From: UBA1535 sp002323775
GTDB taxonomy: Bacteria > Bacillota > Clostridia > Tissierellales > Sedimentibacteraceae
Assembly (NCBI GenBank): GCA_031993545.1
Contig: DAMAHZ010000040.1
Span: 1 to 28,407, forward strand
Direction of reading: 5' to 3'
DNA: 28,407 nucleotides
Part shown: piece by piece, positions 23,731 through 28,407 of the stretch
Layout: each line of letters starts with the position of its first letter
How positions within the stretch are numbered: position 1 is the stretch's first letter
Notes under the pieces: generated by a model
Database searches by the model: none
What the model was told of the DNA's origin: nothing
What the model saw: the letters and a program-made list of their open reading frames with translations, nothing else
Translations under genes and position numbers: made by a program

Positions 23731-23856
23731 TTGCATAGCCTAAATTTTTATGTTATAGTTATTATACGGTTATTCTGTTAAAGATTGCTAAATATCTACA
23801 TAGAATATCCACCAAGGGGAGCAAACAAGGCACTTTTAAAGTGCTTTGTTTTTTTG
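23731..23856 (+). ncRNA. Candidate small RNA with its own promoter and terminator
   Basis: TTGCAT (23731-23736) and TATAGT (23754-23759) are 17 nt apart, predicting a start near 23766. A terminator follows: CAAGGCACTTT (23826-23836) pairs with AAAGTGCTTTG (23838-23848), its innermost bases forming the loop, and seven T follow (23849-23855). The product would be about 90 nt. It contains ACCAAGGGGAGC, a purine-rich tract near 23811-23822. No ORF of useful size lies inside and the next gene is on the other strand. It could instead be the far end of the XRE transcript, whose stop is 165 nt upstream. Confidence 0.45.
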
Positions 23857-23978
23857 TACACATAATCTTACAAAATAACAGCTAACAAACGCTTAAATAA
23901 CTTTTCAGCTGATTGTAAATGACAGGGTTTTTCTGTAATGCTTATTGCAATGCTTATAAGTATATTTTGCCATAAAAA

Positions 23979-24026
23979 AGTGCACCTCCAAATGTTATTT
24001 TGTGTCCTAACATTTGGAGGTGCACT
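23979..24026 (-). terminator. Intrinsic terminator of tdh-kbl (IS3-end-like arms)
   Basis: A perfect 19-bp stem, 23979-23997 against 24008-24026 (TAACATTTGGAGGTGCACT), has a 10-nt loop. On the minus strand a T-run (TTTTTTATGG) follows, so it suits termination after kbl, 33 nt away. The arms TGCACCTCCAAATGTTAG and its mirror begin TG and end CA and resemble the terminal inverted repeats of IS3/IS150-type elements. Confidence 0.85.
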
Positions 24027-24059
24027 TAATCGAGACTCGTTTTTATATTTATATAATGC

Positions 24060-25250
24060 TTATATTCCTAATTCTTCTTTACATTCTTTAAAGGCTTTAA
24101 GTGCCAAGTCTAAGTCTTCTTTGCTATGTCCTGCCGAAATTTGAGTTCTTATTCTTGCTTTTCCTTTCGGAACTACCGGGAAGTAGAATCCTACTACATA
24201 TACGCCCTTTTCTAACATTTTCTCAGCCATTTTTTGTGATAATACTGCATCACCTAACATAACCGGAACTATTGGATGAACTGAATCTATTGTTTCAAGT
24301 CCTATTTCCTTTATTTTCTCTCTGAAATATTTTGTATTTTCTTCTACCTTATCTCTGTATTTTGTGCTTGACATAAGCATATCCAATACTTTTATAGAAG
24401 CAGCAGCTATAGCCGGTGCCAATGTGTTTGAGAATAAGTATGGACGTGAGCGTTGTCTTAACAAGTCAATTATTTCTTTTCTTCCGCTTGTATATCCGCC
24501 GCTTGCTCCGCCTAATGCTTTTCCTAATGTTCCTGTAATTATGTCAACCCTTCCCATAACATCATTGTACTCATGAGTTCCTCTGCCTGTTTTTCCAACA
24601 AATCCAACAGCATGTGAATCATCTACCATAACTAAAGCATTGTATTTTTCAGCTAAATCACAAACTCCTTTTAGGTTGCAAATAATTCCGTCCATTGAGA
24701 ATACGCCGTCAGTAGCAATAAGCTTTAATTTTGCTCCATCTTTTTCTGCTTGAATTAATTGAGCTTCCAAGTCTTCCATGTTGTTATTTTTATATCTGTA
24801 TTTTTTAGCCTTTGCAAGTCTAACTCCGTCGATAATACTTGCGTGGTTTAGCTCGTCACTAATTATTGCATCATCAGCTGTTGTTATAGTTTCAAATAGT
24901 CCTCCATTTGCATCAAAGCACGAAGAATATAGGATTGTGTCTTCCATTCCTAAGAATTCACTTATTTTTTTCTCTAATTGTTTGTGTATGTCTTGAGTTC
25001 CACAGATAAATCTAACTGAAGACAATCCATATCCCCAATTGTCATAGCTTGCCTTTGCAGCTTCAATAAGTTCTTTGTTATCTGATAAGCCTAAATAGTT
25101 ATTAGCACACATATTCAAAACATTGTTTACCTTTGTTGTGCTGATTTTGCTACTTTGAGGAGTTGTTATAACTCTTTCGTCTTTCCATAGTCCAGAGTCT
25201 TTTATTTCAGTCAATATTCCTTGAAAATGATTTTTATAATTATTATACAT
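24060..25250 (-). CDS. kbl: Glycine C-acetyltransferase (2-amino-3-ketobutyrate CoA ligase)
   Basis: A pyridoxal-phosphate enzyme that cleaves 2-amino-3-oxobutyrate with CoA to glycine and acetyl-CoA, the second step of threonine breakdown. The 396-aa protein matches the usual length. It has NMCANNYLGLSDNKELIEAA, GYGLSSVRFICGTQDIHKQLE, YSSCFDANGG, VMVDDSHAVGFVGKTGRGT with the cofactor-contacting Asp210 and His213, and the Schiff-base Lys244 in ITGTLGKALGGASGGY. The ATG at 25250 is preferred to an in-frame TTG at 25262, which directly abuts the AAAGGA site. It follows tdh by 41 nt on the same strand, and both share the terminator at 23979-24026. Confidence 0.95.
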   Translation of the reverse strand: MYNNYKNHFQGILTEIKDSGLWKDERVITTPQSSKISTTKVNNVLNMCANNYLGLSDNKELIEAAKASYDNWGYGLSSVRFICGTQDIHKQLEKKISEFLGMEDTILYSSCFDANGGLFETITTADDAIISDELNHASIIDGVRLAKAKKYRYKNNNMEDLEAQLIQAEKDGAKLKLIATDGVFSMDGIICNLKGVCDLAEKYNALVMVDDSHAVGFVGKTGRGTHEYNDVMGRVDIITGTLGKALGGASGGYTSGRKEIIDLLRQRSRPYLFSNTLAPAIAAASIKVLDMLMSSTKYRDKVEENTKYFREKIKEIGLETIDSVHPIVPVMLGDAVLSQKMAEKMLEKGVYVVGFYFPVVPKGKARIRTQISAGHSKEDLDLALKAFKECKEELGI

Positions 25251-25291
25251 TATGTTTTTCAATCCTTTCTTGAATTAAATTTATAATTTTA

Positions 25292-26329
25292 TTATTTATC
25301 CCAGTTCAATATAATTTTTCCAGATTGTCCGCTCTTCATTATTTCAAAGCCTTCTTTGAAATCCTTGTAATCAAATCTGTGTGTTATAATTGGCGTTATA
25401 TCTAAGCCTGATTGAACCATAGCATTCATCTTATACCATGTTTCATACATTTCACGACCATAAATTCCTTTTAAGAATAATCCGCCGAATATTATTTTAT
25501 CCCAGTTTACCTGAGTGTCTGCGGATTGAATACCTAGAAGTGCTATCTTTCCTCCGTTTACCATGCTGTCTATCATTTGATTGAAAGCCATTCCGTTACC
25601 TGACATTTCAAGTCCTACATCGAAGCCCTCTACCATGTTTAACTCGTTCATGACAGCTTTTAAATCAGTGTTTTTAGTATTTACAGCTCTTGTAGCTCCC
25701 ATTTTTCTTGCTAAATCAAGTCTATACTCATTTATATCTGTTATAACTACATTTCTTGCTCCAACGTGCTTTGAAATAGCAACTGCCATAATTCCAATTG
25801 GTCCAGCTCCTGTAATCAATACATCTTCTCCAACCATGTTAAATGATAAGGCAGTATGTGTTGCATTTCCAAATGGATCGAAGATACTGTAAAGTTCCTC
25901 CGGAACATCCTTTGAACATTTGAATAAATTAGATGCAGGTATTGCAGCATATTCAGCAAATATGCCATCTCTGTTTACGCCTATGCCTACAGTGTGCTTG
26001 CAAAGGTGTTGGTGACCGCCACGACAGTTTCTACATTTGCCGCAAACTATATGTCCCTCTCCCGTTACTAAATCTCCTACCTTGTAGCCATCTACAAGTT
26101 TTCCTAATTCAACTATCTCACCTACATACTCATGTCCAATAGTCATTGGAGTTTTGATTGTATTTTGAGACCACTTGTCCCAGGTGTAAATGTGTATGTC
26201 TGTTCCGCAAATAGCTGTTTTGCGAATTTTTACTAATACTTCATTATCCTTGATTTTTGGTATCTCCACCTGTTCAAGCCATAATCCAGGTTCTGCATAT
26301 TTTTTTACTAAAGCGTTCATTTTTGACAT
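25292..26329 (-). CDS. tdh: L-threonine 3-dehydrogenase
   Basis: A zinc-dependent, NAD-linked medium-chain dehydrogenase that oxidises L-threonine to 2-amino-3-oxobutyrate. The 345-aa protein has catalytic zinc ligands Cys41 and His66-Glu67 (TAICGTDIHIYTWDKWSQ; IGHEYVGEI), four structural zinc cysteines (96, 99, 102, 110) and the Rossmann motif GAGPIG (174-179). KTPM and DPFGNATHTAL are typical of threonine rather than sorbitol or alcohol dehydrogenases. GGAGG precedes the ATG at 26329. The product of this enzyme is unstable, so its pairing with kbl makes functional sense. The promoter lies at 26419-26447. Confidence 0.95.
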   Translation of the reverse strand: MSKMNALVKKYAEPGLWLEQVEIPKIKDNEVLVKIRKTAICGTDIHIYTWDKWSQNTIKTPMTIGHEYVGEIVELGKLVDGYKVGDLVTGEGHIVCGKCRNCRGGHQHLCKHTVGIGVNRDGIFAEYAAIPASNLFKCSKDVPEELYSIFDPFGNATHTALSFNMVGEDVLITGAGPIGIMAVAISKHVGARNVVITDINEYRLDLARKMGATRAVNTKNTDLKAVMNELNMVEGFDVGLEMSGNGMAFNQMIDSMVNGGKIALLGIQSADTQVNWDKIIFGGLFLKGIYGREMYETWYKMNAMVQSGLDITPIITHRFDYKDFKEGFEIMKSGQSGKIILNWDK

Positions 26330-26418
26330 ATAAATACCTCCATTGCACCATTTCTTGGTGATATAAATTTATGAGTGGATATTCCTACATTTCACTTGTT
26401 TAAATTCCAATTAAATTT

Positions 26419-26447
26419 ATAATACTATTTTTTCATAATACTGTCAA
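26419..26447 (-). promoter_or_regulatory. tdh-kbl promoter
   Basis: TTGACA (26442-26447) and TATTAT (26419-26424) on the minus strand, 17 nt apart, about 80 nt upstream of tdh. Confidence 0.7.
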
Positions 26448-26543
26448 GCATATTAAAACAATTTTTTTGATATGTATCTATTCCACGGACATATAAGCTG
26501 TTTTTGTAGACAAATTAAAATTTATCTGAGTAAAATATTATCC

Positions 26544-26572
26544 TTGCCCCCTTAAATCCAAAATGATATAAT
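26544..26572 (+). promoter_or_regulatory. Promoter of the EamA transporter gene
   Basis: TTGCCC (26544-26549) and consensus TATAAT (26567-26572) are 17 nt apart, giving a start near 26580. Confidence 0.6.
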
Positions 26573-26579
26573 TCATCTG

Positions 26580-26707
26580 CAATATAATTTAATAAGTCAG
26601 CAATCTTTGAAGATTTTCCAAATTAAATACAAAGACAATATATTCTTAGCAATAGTCTTTGTTTCTTCATAACTGATTAATGAAAAAATTAATTGGAGGA
26701 ATTTATT
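26580..26707 (+). promoter_or_regulatory. Candidate structured 5' leader of the EamA gene
   Basis: Possible stems: P1 AGTCAG (26595-26600) / CTGATT (26673-26678); P2 AATCTT (26602-26607) / AAGATT (26610-26615); P3 ACAAAGAC (26629-26636) / GTCTTTGT (26655-26662). P1 would close P2 and P3 into a three-way junction. ATTAAT (26676-26681) / ATTAAT (26688-26693) excludes P1 and abuts the GGAGGA at 26695-26700, so two folds compete. It matches no riboswitch class I know. The stems are short and AU-rich. Confidence 0.35.
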
Positions 26708-27568
26708 ATGTGGATTATGTTTGCATTTGCTTCAGCAATATTCGCAGGATTAACTGCAATACTTGCAAAAGTTGGTATAAAAGATACGGACTCTAATGTG
26801 GCGACAGCCCTAAGAACAATCGTAGTATTAATTTTTTCGTGGATTATGGTATTCGTTGTAGGAAGTCAGTATCAAATATCAGACATTGGCAACAGGACAT
26901 TTATTTTTCTTATATTATCCGGTGTTTCTACAGGTGCTTCTTGGTTATGCTATTTTAAAGCATTGAAAATTGGAGATGTGAACAAAGTTACACCGATTGA
27001 CAAATCTAGTACAATACTCACCATGATTATGGCATTCTTTTTCTTAGGAGAAAAAATTACATCAATTAAAGTCATTGCAATGTTTTTTATAGGTATAGGA
27101 ACTTATATGATGATTCAGAAGAAAGAAAATATAAGTTCAGAGCATAAGAATAAATCATGGATTTTATATGCCTTAGGCTCTGCTGTTTTTTCAAGTCTTA
27201 CATCTATACTTGGAAAAGTAGGTATTGAAGGAATTGATTCAACTCTGGGTACAGCAATACGAACAATAGTTGTACTGATTATGGCATGGATAGTTGTTTT
27301 TGTAACAGGCAAGCAAAATACAATAACGAAGATAGATAAGAGAAGCTTGTTTTTTTTAGTTTTATCAGGCTTTGCTACAGGAATTTCGTGGCTTTGCTAT
27401 TATAGGGCATTGCAGACAGGACCGGCAAGTATAGTAGTCCCAATTGATAAATTGAGCATACTTATTACTGTAGCCTTTTCTTATGCATTTTTTAAGGAAA
27501 AGCTTAATAAAAAGTCTGCTATTGGATTAGGACTGTTACTTTTAGGAACTTTTTCTCTGCTCCTTTGA
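26708..27568 (+). CDS. EamA/DMT-family transporter
   Basis: A 286-aa inner-membrane carrier with ten predicted helices in two homologous EamA repeats. Repeat 1 starts MWIMFAFASAIFAGLTAILAKVGIKDTDSN and repeat 2 WILYALGSAVFSSLTSILGKVGIEGIDST near residue 141. Each continues with A-IRTIVVLI--W--VFV and later SGxxTGxSWLCYxxAL, showing the internal duplication clearly. The family exports amino acids, metabolites or drugs; this member's substrate is unknown. The ATG at 26708 follows TTGGAGGA; an in-frame TTG at 26693 would cover that site. It diverges from tdh-kbl, so an amino-acid-related substrate is possible but unproven. Confidence 0.9.
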   Translation: MWIMFAFASAIFAGLTAILAKVGIKDTDSNVATALRTIVVLIFSWIMVFVVGSQYQISDIGNRTFIFLILSGVSTGASWLCYFKALKIGDVNKVTPIDKSSTILTMIMAFFFLGEKITSIKVIAMFFIGIGTYMMIQKKENISSEHKNKSWILYALGSAVFSSLTSILGKVGIEGIDSTLGTAIRTIVVLIMAWIVVFVTGKQNTITKIDKRSLFFLVLSGFATGISWLCYYRALQTGPASIVVPIDKLSILITVAFSYAFFKEKLNKKSAIGLGLLLLGTFSLLL

Positions 27569-27597
27569 TATCTCTATGAAATTATGCTTATAATACA

Positions 27598-27639
27598 AAA
27601 AAGCTATTATAAAATAAATTTATTTTATAATAGCTTTTT
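27598..27639. terminator. Perfect 42-bp palindrome, bidirectional terminator
   Basis: Bases 27598-27618 are the exact reverse complement of 27619-27639, beginning AAAAAGC and ending GCTTTTT, with no central spacer. It lies between the convergent EamA and rubrerythrin genes. Confidence 0.85.
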
Positions 27640-27649
27640 AAAAATAATA

Positions 27650-28189
27650 TTAATAATTTTTAGCTAATATTTGGAAAAACGCTTGTGGATGGTCGCAAAT
27701 TGGACATTTTCCAGGAGCTTTTTCTCCCTCATGTATAAAGCCGCAATTAGCACATTGCCATACAACTTTTTCATCTTTTTGGAATACTTTGTTGCCTTCA
27801 ATATTGCTAAGAAGTGCTAAATATCTTTCTTCATGTTCTTTTTCAATTTTAGCAACACCCTCGAAAAGACGAGCTATGTCATTAAAGCCTTCTTCTTTTG
27901 CTTCTTTTGCAAATTTTGCATACATATCAGTCCATTCATAATTCTCGCCTGCAGCTGCATCTTTTAAGTTTGTCATAGTATCAGCGATACCATCATGTAA
28001 AAGCTTGAACCATATTTTAGCATGCTCTTTTTCATTATGTGCTGTTTCTTCAAATAGTGCAGCTATTTGCTCATATCCTTCTTTTTTAGCCTTTGAAGCA
28101 TAAAAAGTATATTTGTTTCTAGCCATTGATTCTCCAGCAAAAGCTGACATTAAATTTGCCTCTGTTCTTGATCCTTTTAAATCTTTCAT
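27650..28189 (-). CDS. rbr: Rubrerythrin
   Basis: A cytoplasmic peroxidase of anaerobes that reduces hydrogen peroxide to water with electrons from rubredoxin. The 179-aa protein begins MKDLKGSRTEANLMSAFAGESMARNKYTFYA. Residues 1-135 are the ferritin-like four-helix bundle with diiron ligands in FAGES, ETAHNEKEHAKIW and GVAKIEKEHEERY. Residues 143-179 are the rubredoxin-like domain with iron ligands CANCG and CPICDHP. The order and length are those of classical rubrerythrin. GGAGG precedes the ATG at 28189; the extension to 28204 overlaps that site. It has its own promoter at 28292-28320. Confidence 0.97.
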   Translation of the reverse strand: MKDLKGSRTEANLMSAFAGESMARNKYTFYASKAKKEGYEQIAALFEETAHNEKEHAKIWFKLLHDGIADTMTNLKDAAAGENYEWTDMYAKFAKEAKEEGFNDIARLFEGVAKIEKEHEERYLALLSNIEGNKVFQKDEKVVWQCANCGFIHEGEKAPGKCPICDHPQAFFQILAKNY

Positions 28190-28256
28190 AATAATTACCT
28201 CCATTGATTTTATTTATTTTTTAGTTATTTAAACTTGCTGTAAAAAACATTGTTTT

Positions 28257-28320
28257 ATCAAGCAGGTGCTTGATTTATGAGTTTATGGATTATTATATTA
28301 ATGTTAGTATTACTTGTAAA
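28257..28320 (-). promoter_or_regulatory. Rubrerythrin promoter with downstream palindrome
   Basis: On the minus strand TTTACA (28315-28320) and TATAAT (28292-28297) are 17 nt apart, giving a start near 28285. The 95-nt leader contains the palindrome ATCAAGCA-N2-TGCTTGAT (28257-28274) about 10-30 nt after the start site, a likely repressor site or leader stem. No clear PerR box overlaps it. Confidence 0.6.
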
Positions 28321-28407
28321 AAATATATAATAATATAAGCTAAAAGTCAAGATGAAAAATTTTGAAATTTCAAAAAATTTTATCTTTTACATTAATAACA
28401 GCTACTA

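Larger units (their letters stand above)
23663..24059. other. Non-coding region between the XRE gene and kbl
   Basis: This 397-nt stretch holds a promoter-terminator pair that could define a small RNA (23731-23856) and the kbl terminator (23979-24026). Between them AATGCTTAT occurs twice, near 23937 and 23949, without evident meaning. No ORF is supported. Confidence 0.6.
26330..26707. other. Divergent promoter region between tdh and the EamA transporter
   Basis: It contains the tdh promoter (minus), the EamA promoter (26544-26572, plus) and a 128-nt plus-strand leader with several stems. No ORF is supported. I see no T-box or glycine riboswitch in the tdh leader; a CACCA/TGGTG stem near 26345-26360 lies close to its ribosome binding site. 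Confidence 0.55.

Noticed and set aside
26330..26420. T-box or glycine riboswitch before tdh
   Set aside because: The leader is under 90 nt, with no T-box sequence, no specifier stem and no tandem aptamer pattern.
28321..28345. PerR box in ATATATAATAATATAAG upstream of rubrerythrin
   Set aside because: The two halves do not match the 7-1-7 PerR consensus in phase; four or more bases disagree.
1..28407. CRISPR array, prophage, plasmid origin or toxin-antitoxin pair
   Set aside because: No regularly spaced repeats, integrase, structural phage genes, iterons or recognisable toxin-antitoxin pair were found; the lone XRE gene has no partner toxin beside it.

Overview
The window is AT-rich DNA with compact genes, strong GGAGG-type ribosome binding sites and textbook TTGACA/TATAAT promoters. 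This points to a low-GC Gram-positive anaerobe of the Clostridia. Classical rubrerythrin and a tRNA 2-selenouridine synthase (selenium use) support an anaerobic lifestyle. I cannot name the genus. No rRNA, tRNA, CRISPR array or intact transposase is visible.

Layout. (1) 1-2272: the N-terminus of an asparaginase, an RluA-type pseudouridine synthase and a divergent NAD kinase, closed by a hairpin terminator. (2) 2291-3806: a DegV/FakB-type fatty-acid-binding protein beside a FabT-like MarR repressor whose own promoter carries a FabT-type operator, so this looks like a small lipid-control unit. (3) 3872-7035: a hairpin repeat element, an alpha/beta hydrolase, selU/mnmH and a YgiD-like LigB-fold dioxygenase. 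(4) 7384-9536: three overlapping minus-strand genes (flavin split-barrel protein, RNase H with viroplasmin-like domain, hypoxanthine-type DNA glycosylase) preceded by a DUF1801 protein with a zinc-ribbon-like start. (5) 9742-13829: a HAD hydrolase, the second copy of the hairpin element, two paralogous S66 LD-carboxypeptidase-like proteins (one with a cysteine-rich CWC-like tail) and xanthine phosphoribosyltransferase. (6) 13872-19459: an accessory stretch with a GNAT-methyltransferase fusion, two more GNAT acetyltransferases, a PF06042-type nucleotidyltransferase, a Rob/GyrI-type AraC regulator with two effector-binding domains, and an orphan gene. (7) 19576-23662: lemA-htpX, adenine deaminase and an XRE regulator. 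(8) 23731-28407: a candidate small RNA, the threonine-to-glycine operon tdh-kbl, an EamA transporter with a possibly structured 128-nt leader, and rubrerythrin.

Most genes are ordinary housekeeping or accessory genes of Clostridia. Signals that go beyond routine annotation are: the FabT/FakB pair with operator-like sites; two dispersed 72-nt hairpin elements with a compensatory base-pair change; the structured leader before the EamA transporter, with pairings that exclude each other next to the ribosome binding site; a promoter-to-terminator unit with no ORF at 23731-23856; the GNAT-methyltransferase fusion in a modification-enzyme cluster whose genes share a promoter segment; and the S66-CWC fusion. 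None proves a new system. The leader RNA and the FabT/FakB unit look the most testable.
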